From: Candidatus Aerophobota bacterium | Lineage (GTDB): Bacteria > Aerophobota > Aerophobia > Aerophobales > AE-B3A | Length of the DNA stretch: 15,910 bases | Direction: 5' to 3' | NCBI GenBank assembly: GCA_030602105.1 | Contig: JAUWAK010000011.1 | Location: 1 to 15,910 of the forward strand | Shown: piece by piece, positions 1-7,045 of the stretch | Layout of the letters: every line of letters begins with the position of its first letter | How positions within the stretch are numbered: position 1 is the stretch's first letter | Translations under genes and position numbers: made by a program | Notes under the pieces: model-generated | Told to the model about the DNA's origin: nothing | Database searches by the model: none | What the model saw: only the letters and a program-made list of their open reading frames with translations

Positions 1-294
1 CTCTGCTTCTTGAAGGTCCTGGAGGAGGAAATCTCCTTCTTCATCCTGCCCCACTTTTCCCACCAGTCCCGAGGAGATACCCATTTTCCCGAGAGCATAT
101 ACTGTATTTGCCGCTGATCCTCCCCCGCTTCTCATCCTGAGCTTTCCTTCTCTCTTGAGGGATCTTAAGATATCTTTGAGCTCCTCAAAGCTTCCCACTC
201 TTTCTCTACCTGCTTCTAGTCCCAGAAGGGTGAGATCTGCCTCATAGATTAGATCTACATTCAGGGCTCCCAGTCCCACTACATCCATTGACAT
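1..294 (-). CDS. PfkB-family carbohydrate kinase, N-terminal part (gene runs off the left edge)
   Basis: The reverse strand encodes an open frame of 98 codons that continues past the window edge. It starts MSMDVVGLGALNVDLIY, the usual first beta strand of ribokinase/PfkB sugar or nucleoside kinases (GxxNxD). At residues 58-86 follows a Gly-rich stretch with GGGSAANTVYALGKMG and then LVGKVGQDEEGDF, the family's substrate-binding GG(S/N)xxN block and VGxDxxG block. The ATP-binding and catalytic (GxGD) C-terminal half is outside the window, so substrate cannot be told. I chose the ATG at 294 over the ATG at 288 because AAGGAG lies about 12 bases upstream of 294. A good sigma-70-type promoter lies just upstream. 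The gene is divergent from the phosphohexomutase. Family assignment is firm; specificity (ribokinase, fructokinase, adenosine kinase) is open. Confidence 0.85.
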   Translation of the reverse strand, partial: MSMDVVGLGALNVDLIYEADLTLLGLEAGRERVGSFEELKDILRSLKREGKLRMRSGGGSAANTVYALGKMGISSGLVGKVGQDEEGDFLLQDLQEAE

Positions 295-331
295 TCTTTT
301 CTTTATCTCCTTAATATGTCCTCAATGAATC

Positions 332-360
332 ATGATATCATCAAACTCTGGGCTGGTCAA
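332..360 (-). promoter_or_regulatory. Predicted sigma-70-type promoter of the PfkB kinase
   Basis: On the minus strand, TTGACC (360-355) is followed after 17 bases by TATCAT (337-332). These match the -35 and -10 consensus at 5 of 6 positions each with ideal spacing. Transcription would start near 325, giving a leader of about 30 bases that holds the AAGGAG ribosome binding site. Confidence 0.65.
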
Positions 361-401
361 CCATAAAGCTTCTTAAGGAGCTATCCCGGCTCCGGGTATT
401 G

Positions 402-576
402 AGGGACTTTCCCCGAAGGAGCATTATAGAAGCCACCGTAACGAGTCTTCGAGTTGAGGAAGGAGAAAGACTTGTGTTTGAGGAGCGAAGCGACGAGTTT
501 CAAGTCTTTCCCGAAACGAGAAGACGAGGAGAAAAAATTCGAAGCTGCTATGTAGCGACAAAGGGGAAGAGTCCCG
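402..576. repeat. Nested inverted-repeat element, MITE-like or structured RNA; no gene
   Basis: This fills most of the 363-base gap between the kinase and the mutase. Three pairs of arms nest inside one another: GGGACTTTCCCC (403-414) with GGGGAAGAGTCCC (563-575, one extra base); GTCTTC (445-450) with GAAGAC (520-525); and a perfect 10-bp pair GAAAGACTTG (465-474) with CAAGTCTTTC (501-510). The whole would fold into one long imperfect hairpin. The plus strand is very purine-rich with repeated GAAG/CGAG words. A 67-codon frame (399-602) and an opposite one cross it but have no ribosome binding site or family resemblance, so I treat them as chance. It could be a small palindromic mobile element or a transcribed structure; the sequence alone does not decide. 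Confidence 0.45.
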
Positions 577-585
577 AGATACTTC

Positions 586-613
586 TTGACATCAAAGTTT
601 GATATTGTAACAT
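586..613 (+). promoter_or_regulatory. Possible promoter of the phosphohexomutase gene cluster
   Basis: A perfect TTGACA (586-591) is followed after 16 bases by TAACAT (608-613), which matches the -10 consensus at 4 of 6 positions. It sits just right of the inverted-repeat element and would give a leader of about 38 bases before the ATG at 658. The weak -10 keeps this tentative. Confidence 0.4.
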
Positions 614-657
614 AACTCAGGCTTTGAGTTCTTGAAGGGCTTCTATGAGGAAAAAGG

Positions 658-2070
658 ATGGGAGAAATAAAGTTTGGCACTGATGGATGGAGGGCGGTAA
701 TTGCCCAGGATTTCACCTTTGCCAACGTAGCCAGGGTAGCTCAGGCCGTAGCTGATTATTACAAAGGAAAGGAAGGAGAAAAGAAGTTGGTGGTAGGATA
801 TGATACTCGCTTCCTTTCCCGGGAATTTGCAGAACTGGTAGCGGAGGTTCTGACTGCGAACGATCTTCCTGTTATTCTTTCCGCCGAAGACCTTCCCACC
901 CAGTGTATTTCCTTTGCCATTCAGAGTGAGAAACTAGCGGGAGGGGTTATGGTGACCGCCTCTCATAATCCGCCTAAGTTCAACGGGATAAAGATCAGGG
1001 AGTCCTACGGGGGATCGGCTCCTCCCGAGGTGACCCGTGAGATAGAGGCCCTCTTAGGTAAGAGCCGGGTTAAAAGAGTACCTCTGGAAGAGACCGGAAA
1101 AAAGGGGCTCCTGAAGCGAGAAGATATTACCGAGGGGTATCTGGAGAAAGTTAAATCCTTCCTGGATTCGGATCTAATAGAAAGGGCTCATCTTAAGGTT
1201 GTCCATGATCCTATGTTCGGAGTGGGTGACGGCCTCATAGAAAAGATTCTCGAAACATCCGAGTGCAAAGTCCTCACTATTCACCACAAATATAACCCTG
1301 GATTCGGCGGACTGGCCCCGGAGCCTATAGAGGAGAACCTGGAAGCTCTCAAAATTAGGGTTAAGGAGGAAAAGGCGGATCTGGGATTGGCTACGGATGG
1401 GGATGCTGATCGGGCAGGAGTAGTGGATGATAAGGGAAGATATCTCACTACCCATCAGGTCTTCTCCCTCCTTCTTCTTTATCTGGTGGAGGGAAGGGGC
1501 TTGAGGGGGGGAGTGGCCAAGACCGTATCTCTGGGTTATCAACCCAAAAGAATTGCGGACAATTTTGGTCTTTCTCTGGATGAGGTCCCGGTAGGCTTCA
1601 AATTTGTATGTGACAAGATGTTGGAAAAGGATGTTCTCTTTGGGGGTGAGGAGAGTGGTGGGTATGGTTACCGAGGCCATCTCATGGAAAGGGACGGTAT
1701 TCTTTCCTGCCTTCTTTTCGTAGAGATGCTCACCCGTCTCGGGAAGCCTCTTTCCCGAATTCTTGAGGAAATGGAGGCCAGATTTGGAGCGTCTTTCTTC
1801 AGGAGAGTGGATTTGGAGAGGTCAGGAGTAGACAAGGAAAGAATGATAAAGGCTCTTTCTTTGTCTTATCCTTCTTCTCTGGGAGGAGTGCCGGTGGGGG
1901 AAGTGAAAACCCTGGATGGCATAAAATTCGTTATGGATGATGGAAGCTGGCTTCTTATACGTCCCTCGGGTACCGAACCCAAGGTAAGAGTTTATGCCGA
2001 GGCACCGAGTGAGGCTCAACTCAGGCGAATCGTCGATGAGGGAGTTAAGATGGCTGAGAGGGCTGTTTGA
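658..2070 (+). CDS. Phosphoglucomutase/phosphomannomutase family phosphohexomutase
   Basis: Alpha-D-phosphohexomutase that should interconvert hexose 1- and 6-phosphates through a phosphoserine intermediate, feeding sugar nucleotides or glycogen. All four active-site elements are visible in order: the phosphoserine loop TASHNP (residues 100-105, catalytic Ser102), the metal-binding DGDADR (247-252), the sugar-binding loop GGEESGG (329-335), and the C-terminal phosphate-binding RPSGTEP (435-441). The N-terminus FGTDGWRAVI is also typical. At 470 residues it is full length for the family. The ATG at 658 is supported by GAGG seven bases upstream. The loop reads TASHNP rather than the SASHNP common in GlmM, so I favour a glucose/mannose mutase, but glucosamine 1-phosphate cannot be excluded. 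It is the first gene of the plus-strand cluster, 84 bases ahead of the next gene. Confidence 0.92.
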   Translation: MGEIKFGTDGWRAVIAQDFTFANVARVAQAVADYYKGKEGEKKLVVGYDTRFLSREFAELVAEVLTANDLPVILSAEDLPTQCISFAIQSEKLAGGVMVTASHNPPKFNGIKIRESYGGSAPPEVTREIEALLGKSRVKRVPLEETGKKGLLKREDITEGYLEKVKSFLDSDLIERAHLKVVHDPMFGVGDGLIEKILETSECKVLTIHHKYNPGFGGLAPEPIEENLEALKIRVKEEKADLGLATDGDADRAGVVDDKGRYLTTHQVFSLLLLYLVEGRGLRGGVAKTVSLGYQPKRIADNFGLSLDEVPVGFKFVCDKMLEKDVLFGGEESGGYGYRGHLMERDGILSCLLFVEMLTRLGKPLSRILEEMEARFGASFFRRVDLERSGVDKERMIKALSLSYPSSLGGVPVGEVKTLDGIKFVMDDGSWLLIRPSGTEPKVRVYAEAPSEAQLRRIVDEGVKMAERAV

Positions 2071-2154
2071 AGCTCTGGCATCTATTTTCGCTTTCCTCGA
2101 CACTCGGGAGAATTCATTATCCATCGGAAGGGGCAGGCAAGATTTTCCAAGATC

Positions 2155-2700
2155 ATGTATGAGGATCTAATAATTGCTGGTTTTGGAGGACAGGGAATTA
2201 TCTTCGCCGGAAAACTCTTGTCCTATGCGGGATTAAGGGAGGGCAAGGAAGTAACCTATTTTCCTGCCTATGGAGCGGAAATGCGTGGGGGCACCGCCAA
2301 CTGTACCGTCGTCGTCTCCGACAGCCCCATTTCTTCTCCCATTGTCTCTCGTCCCAAGAGTGCTATTATGATGAGCTATCCGTCCTATGTAAAGTTCCTC
2401 CCAAGAATTAGTCCGAAAGGAAGGGCGGTCGTCAACTCATCTTTGGTGTCTGACAACTCAGGCCGGGAGGATGTAGAGATTATCCGGATCCCGGCCAATG
2501 AAATTGCTGAGGAGATAGGAAGCTCTCGCATAGCCAACATGGTTATCTTGGGAGCCTGGGTCAAGAAATCGGGAATAGTATCTCTTGAGAGTCTCGTTCT
2601 ATCTCTCGGACAGGTCATCTCCGCATCTAACAAGGACCTTTTATCTCTAAATGAAGAAGCCCTAAGGAGGGGATCTCATTTTGTCTCATCCTCTGGCTAG
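2155..2700 (+). CDS. 2-oxoacid:ferredoxin oxidoreductase, gamma subunit (orphan)
   Basis: The 181-residue product matches the gamma subunit (KorC/PorG/VorC type) of enzymes that oxidatively decarboxylate a 2-oxoacid to an acyl-CoA and pass electrons to ferredoxin. Visible signatures are GFGGQG (residues 9-14) just after the start, the block YGAEMRGGTANCTVVVSD (39-56), and ANMVILGA (127-134). Length is normal for a stand-alone gamma subunit. No alpha (pyrimidine-binding), beta (thiamine pyrophosphate) or ferredoxin-like delta subunit adjoins it, so partners must be elsewhere. There is no clear ribosome binding site before the ATG, but the family's GFGGQG normally lies this close to the start and no start codon precedes it in frame for some distance. 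Its last 20 bases overlap the recombinase gene. Substrate (2-oxoglutarate, pyruvate or branched-chain) cannot be read from this subunit alone. Confidence 0.88.
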   Translation: MYEDLIIAGFGGQGIIFAGKLLSYAGLREGKEVTYFPAYGAEMRGGTANCTVVVSDSPISSPIVSRPKSAIMMSYPSYVKFLPRISPKGRAVVNSSLVSDNSGREDVEIIRIPANEIAEEIGSSRIANMVILGAWVKKSGIVSLESLVLSLGQVISASNKDLLSLNEEALRRGSHFVSSSG

Positions 2701-3553
2701 GTCCTTCCTGGATTACCTCCAGGTTGAAAGGGGACTTTCCCCTCATACCATATCAGCTTACAGGAGGGATCTTTCTCAGTTCATGACCTGGATGGGGAAT
2801 GATGTCGCCAAGGTGGACTCGGCTCAAATCGGCAAATTCTTAGGAATCTTGCGGGAAAAGGGGTATCAGTCCTCTTCCATCAGTCGAAAACTCTCTACAG
2901 TAAGAATGTTCTACAAGTTCCTCCGTCTGGAGGGTAAGGTCAAGAGATTCCCCCTGGAGGGAATAACCTCTCCCCGCTTGGGACGAAAGCTGCCCGTCTA
3001 TCTTTCCGAGAAGGAAATAAGCGATCTTTTGAGTGTTCCCTCCACCAAAGGCTCTCTACTGGACTTGAGGGATAAGGCTATTCTGGAAGTTTTATATGGG
3101 GGGGGCTTGAGGATTTCGGAGGCGGTCAACCTTAATATTAGCGCCCTAAACCTCAAGGGGGGTTGGGTCCGGGTAATGGGTAAAGGGGCCAAAGAGCGCA
3201 TGGTTCCTTTGGGAAGAGTCGCGTGCCGGTGCGTCAGAACTTACCTCAAGGCAAGGAGTGAGGAGGCGGATGGTAGGGCAGCTTTGTTCTGCAATAGATA
3301 TGGAATGAGACTTTCCCGGCAGGCCTGCTGGAAGATAATCAAGAAATGGGCTAGACGCGCCCGGATAAATAAGGCCATCTCTCCCCACACTCTAAGGCAC
3401 TCCTTCGCCACCCATCTTCTGTCGAGAGATGCTGACCTTCGCTTCATTCAGGAGATGCTGGGTCATAGTAATGTTTCTACCACTCAGATCTATACTTTTG
3501 TAACGGGGGAGCGTTTGAAGAGGATCTACAAAAAATATCATCCGCGGGCTTGA
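2681..3553 (+). CDS. xerD: Tyrosine recombinase, XerD-like
   Basis: Site-specific tyrosine recombinase of the XerC/XerD family, which resolves chromosome dimers at dif. Residues 1-90 form the SAM-like core-binding domain (VERGLSPHTISAYRRDL at 16-31). The catalytic domain carries the full set: Arg144 in GGGLRISE, Lys168 in VMGKGAKER, His236 and Arg239 in SPHTLRHSFATHLL, His262 in LGHSN, and the nucleophile Tyr271 in TTQIYT. At 290 residues it is full length. It ends exactly at HPRA, as XerD proteins often do, which is why I favour XerD over XerC; the distinction is tentative. The start is TTG at 2681, chosen because AAGGAGGGG (2664-2672) sits eight bases upstream inside the preceding gene. The overlap suggests translational coupling. 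A housekeeping Xer is more likely than a mobile-element integrase. Confidence 0.9.
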   Translation: MSHPLARSFLDYLQVERGLSPHTISAYRRDLSQFMTWMGNDVAKVDSAQIGKFLGILREKGYQSSSISRKLSTVRMFYKFLRLEGKVKRFPLEGITSPRLGRKLPVYLSEKEISDLLSVPSTKGSLLDLRDKAILEVLYGGGLRISEAVNLNISALNLKGGWVRVMGKGAKERMVPLGRVACRCVRTYLKARSEEADGRAALFCNRYGMRLSRQACWKIIKKWARRARINKAISPHTLRHSFATHLLSRDADLRFIQEMLGHSNVSTTQIYTFVTGERLKRIYKKYHPRA

Positions 3554-3578
3554 GGGCCCGGGAAGGAACACGAAGTTC

Positions 3579-6284
3579 TTGAAGGTTATTACCACCCATC
3601 CAGGCATGGATTTTGATGCTCTGGCCTCGCTGGTGGCGGCTAAGAAACTATATCCTGAGGCCAGGATATGTTTTCCCAGTTCCGTTTCCAGTGAGGTCAA
3701 ACAGTTTATAGCCGTCTACGGAGATATCGTACCTCACCTGTTGCCCGAGGAGATAGAACTTTCCAAGGTGAGCGAACTCATCCTGGTGGATACACGATGG
3801 ATCACCCGCATAGGTTCTTTCGGGAACCTTGTGGGAAGGAAGGGTGTGAAGATCTACATCTACGATCATCATCCCCCTCATCCTAATGATATCCATGGGG
3901 ATGGGGGACTCTGCCGGGAGACAGGGGCAACGGTGAGTATTCTCACACGAATTCTCAGGGAGAGAAAAATCTCTATCACCCCTATTGAGGCAACTCTCCT
4001 CATTTTAGGTATTTATGAGGACACAGGTTCCTTAGGTTTTACCTCTACCACTACCTTGGATCTGGAGGCGGCGGGTTTTTTGCTTTCTCAAGGGGCGAAC
4101 CTCGAGCTCATCTCCAGTTTCTTGAATAGGTCCCTGACAGAAAAACAAACGGCTCTTTTGAACGACTTCATAGAGAGGGCCGAGAAGCGAATCATAAACG
4201 GAGTAGAGGTGGTCATCATTGTTGCTGAAGTGGACGAATTCGTGGGCGGTCTTTCCCTTCCTCTTCATAAATTCATTGATCTTAAGAACCTGGAGGTTGT
4301 CTTTGCTCTAATTAAGGCGAGAGAGAGAATCTATATCATTGCCCGCAGTCGAATTTCGTCCGTCAATGTCAATGAAATCCTTTCCTCTCTGGGAGGGGGT
4401 GGTCATAATTTTGCTGCTTCTGCTTTGATCAAAGAGCAAGACATTAAGGAGGTGGAAGAGAGGCTGCATCATATTCTCAAAGAGAAAATAAGACCCCGAC
4501 AGACTGTGAGAGATGTCATGAGCTCTCCGGTGAGATTTGCCTCTCCCTCAACTTCCCTCAAAGAAGCTAAAGATTTGATGAGAAAACATGGAATACTCAC
4601 TCTTCCCGTGCTGGAGAAAGGAAGGTTGGTGGGGATTATCTCCCGGGAGAAAGTAGATCATGTTATGGCTCACAATTCCGGCAGGGCCTCTGTAAAGGGT
4701 TACTTTTCTCCTAAGGCTTTCACTTCCCCTCCTCACCTTTCCATAAAAAAGGCTCAGGAGATTATGATGGAGGAGGAAACCAGGACTTTGCTGGTTCTGG
4801 ACAATGAAGACCTGGTAGGGATCGTCAGCGGACCAGATCTCCTCCGTGCCTTTCATGAAGGCACTCAGAGTTCAAGCTATTTAGAATCTCACCCTCACAA
4901 AAATGATCCTCCGGGGCCGAGAGAGCCGGAGTTTTCTTTTGCTGGTCTTCCAAAAGACAAAGTTCGCCCGAGGAGCATCTCGGGGAAAAAAGGGCAGCTG
5001 GTGAAGGATCTTTTGGAAAAGAGGGTCCCCAGGAAAATCCAAAGAATCTTAGAGCAGGCAGGCAAGGTAGGGCAGAGAATGGGCTTCAGGGCTTTCATTG
5101 TCGGGGGATTTGTGCGAGATCTTTTGCTGGGAATAGAAAATCTGGATGTGGACCTAGTAGTTGAAGGAGACGGCATTAAATTTGCGACAGAGCTAGCCAG
5201 GCAGCTAGAGGGTGAGCTCAAGAGGCATCGGGGATTTGGTACCGCCACCATAGTCCTTCCCGATGGTTTTAAGCTCGATGTGGCCACTTCCCGCAGTGAG
5301 TCCTATCCCTTTCCCGCAGCCTTGCCTCGGGTGAAACCTGCCCCTCTTTCAGAGGATCTGGCCCGTCGGGACTTCACTGTGAATACTATGGCTGTTGATA
5401 TTAGCCCTTCCAGCTTTGGCCTCCTGATCGATTTTTTCGGAGGACAGGAAGATATCAGGCGAAGACGGGTCAGGATACTGCATTCACGCAGCTTCATTGA
5501 GGACCCTACCAGAATATTTCGGGCCATAAGGTTTGAGCAAAGGTATGATTTCCAGATAGGTAAGGAGACCGAGAAGCTGATTCAAGATGTGCTGAAAGAG
5601 AAAATCTTCCATCGGCTGAGTCGAGACAGAATTCGCGAGGAGCTTATTCAAATCCTCAAGGAAGATGAACCGGAGAAAGTTATCAAGAGACTCCAGGACT
5701 TCGGTATCCTTAAGACTATTTATTCTAAGATCGAGTTCAACCATGAAAAGGAGAAGGAATTTAACTACCTGGTGGATGTCTTTGCCCACTTTGAGGTTGT
5801 TTCCAAGGAGGAATCAAAGAGGTGGCTGATCCGACTACTCGTTCTCCTGGAGGATTTGGATGAGGAAGAGGTGAGGGATTTCTGTGGGCGATATAGATTT
5901 ACCCGAGAGGATCGAAATGCGATAATTAGCGGAAGGCTCTCGTCTGAGAGACTAATAAAATCCCTGAGGAGTCGCAAAGCTCTTAAGTCCAGTTTCATCT
6001 ATTCCCTTCTCGAATCTGTCCCTCAGGAGGCTCTCCTATTCACTATGGCTAAGGCTACGGAGAAACTGGTGAAGAAGCGAATACTTCTCTATCTGACCCG
6101 CCTCAAGAATGTAGAGATAGAAGCGGGGGGAGATGACCTCAAGAGTATGGGATATAAGCCCTCTCCCCGATTTACCCAGATTCTGGAGGAGGTGAGAAGG
6201 GCAAGGTTAGATGGACTGGTAAAGAACAAAAAGGAAGAAATTAAGTATATTGAGGAAAAGTTCCCCCTCGAGGTGAGAAAATGA
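3579..6284 (+). CDS. DHH/DHHA1-CBS-CBS-tRNA nucleotidyltransferase (poly(A) polymerase family) fusion
   Basis: A 901-residue multidomain protein. Residues 1-305 are a DHH/DHHA1 phosphoesterase with HPGMDFDA (7-14), Asp71, DHH (96-98), Asp148 and the DHHA1 motif GGGGHNFAAS (272-281); all predicted metal ligands are present. Two CBS domains follow (about 309-365 and 373-428), then a polar linker (430-480). Residues 485-901 form a class II nucleotidyltransferase: IVGGFVRDLLLG (507-518), the catalytic DVD (Asp523, Asp525), RRDFTVN (596-602), EDPTR (641-645, the EDxxR nucleotide-recognition motif) and a helical tail. This architecture is known among bacterial tRNA CCA- or A-adding enzymes; whether this one adds CCA, only A, or poly(A) cannot be told. 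The start is TTG with GGAAGGA 11 bases upstream; the next Met (residue 10) lies inside the DHH motif. The stop overlaps the protease start by 4 bases. Confidence 0.9.
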   Translation: MKVITTHPGMDFDALASLVAAKKLYPEARICFPSSVSSEVKQFIAVYGDIVPHLLPEEIELSKVSELILVDTRWITRIGSFGNLVGRKGVKIYIYDHHPPHPNDIHGDGGLCRETGATVSILTRILRERKISITPIEATLLILGIYEDTGSLGFTSTTTLDLEAAGFLLSQGANLELISSFLNRSLTEKQTALLNDFIERAEKRIINGVEVVIIVAEVDEFVGGLSLPLHKFIDLKNLEVVFALIKARERIYIIARSRISSVNVNEILSSLGGGGHNFAASALIKEQDIKEVEERLHHILKEKIRPRQTVRDVMSSPVRFASPSTSLKEAKDLMRKHGILTLPVLEKGRLVGIISREKVDHVMAHNSGRASVKGYFSPKAFTSPPHLSIKKAQEIMMEEETRTLLVLDNEDLVGIVSGPDLLRAFHEGTQSSSYLESHPHKNDPPGPREPEFSFAGLPKDKVRPRSISGKKGQLVKDLLEKRVPRKIQRILEQAGKVGQRMGFRAFIVGGFVRDLLLGIENLDVDLVVEGDGIKFATELARQLEGELKRHRGFGTATIVLPDGFKLDVATSRSESYPFPAALPRVKPAPLSEDLARRDFTVNTMAVDISPSSFGLLIDFFGGQEDIRRRRVRILHSRSFIEDPTRIFRAIRFEQRYDFQIGKETEKLIQDVLKEKIFHRLSRDRIREELIQILKEDEPEKVIKRLQDFGILKTIYSKIEFNHEKEKEFNYLVDVFAHFEVVSKEESKRWLIRLLVLLEDLDEEEVRDFCGRYRFTREDRNAIISGRLSSERLIKSLRSRKALKSSFIYSLLESVPQEALLFTMAKATEKLVKKRILLYLTRLKNVEIEAGGDDLKSMGYKPSPRFTQILEEVRRARLDGLVKNKKEEIKYIEEKFPLEVRK

Positions 6285-6919
6285 GGATCGTAGTGCTACT
6301 ATTTTCCCTTGTTGTGCTTCTCTTTTCCATAATCATACACGAGTGTGCTCATGGGTTGGCGGCTGAGCGGCGTGGAGACCCCACGGCCAGAATGCAGGGG
6401 CGGATTACCCTCAATCCCATTCCCCATCTGGACCCTATTGGCTCCATTCTTCTGCCGGGAATAATGATTCTTATGAGTCTTTTTGGGGGCTCTCTCTTTA
6501 TGTTCGGGTGGGCCAAGCCAATCCCCATTAATCCCTACAATCTCAATAATCCCAAGAGGGACATGATGTGGATAGGCCTGTCCGGTTGTGCAGCTAATTT
6601 TGGGATTGCTCTGGTGCTCTCCCTCTTGGCCCGGATTCTCGTAACTACCACCGTTTCTCTCGGGGCAGTCATTCTTTTCTTTGGGGTGAGCATCAATTTG
6701 ATACTGGCATTTTTCAATCTTATCCCCATTCCACCCCTGGACGGTTCCAAAATTCTCACCGGAATTCTACCCGAGCGTTATGCTTACACTTTTAGTCGCA
6801 TCGAACCCTTCGGGTTCATAATTCTGTTTATTCTTCTTTTGGGAGGAGCGTTGAACTTTCTGTTCCTTGGCGTGGCGCGATTAGCGGCTATCTTAACGGG
6901 AATGCCATTCTATTTCTAG
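6281..6919 (+). CDS. Site-2-protease-like zinc metalloprotease (peptidase M50), membrane protein
   Basis: The 212-residue protein is nearly all hydrophobic segments, with about five likely membrane helices (residues 2-22, 53-78, 97-121, 127-150 and 176-200). The zinc-binding HExxH motif is HECAH (residues 20-24: His20, Glu21, His24) in the first helix, and the third ligand is Asp154 in PPLDGSK, the family's (N)PxxDG motif. There is no PDZ domain, so it belongs to the compact SpoIVFB-like/rhomboid-sized group rather than RseP. Such enzymes cut substrates within the membrane; the substrate here is unknown. The ATG overlaps the stop of the nucleotidyltransferase (ATGA), with GAGGTG (6270-6275) five bases upstream. 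This gene closes the cluster; the 126 bases that follow, towards purF, hold only weak hairpins and no convincing terminator. Confidence 0.88.
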   Translation: MRIVVLLFSLVVLLFSIIIHECAHGLAAERRGDPTARMQGRITLNPIPHLDPIGSILLPGIMILMSLFGGSLFMFGWAKPIPINPYNLNNPKRDMMWIGLSGCAANFGIALVLSLLARILVTTTVSLGAVILFFGVSINLILAFFNLIPIPPLDGSKILTGILPERYAYTFSRIEPFGFIILFILLLGGALNFLFLGVARLAAILTGMPFYF

Positions 6920-7045
6920 ATCTAGTCCTCTCTCTCCTCTCACGATTTCCCCCGCACCCGTAAGCCTTCTCTTCTTGGGAGCTGAAGGTTTTGAGGATGG
7001 AATTCTCGTCCTGGGGAGGGGAGTCCCACGATAAGGAAAACTACC

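Noticed and set aside
399..602. 67-codon frame on the plus strand (and a 114-codon frame opposite) in the kinase-mutase gap
   Set aside because: No ribosome binding site, no family resemblance, and both cross the nested inverted repeats; the composition is explained by the purine-rich repeat.
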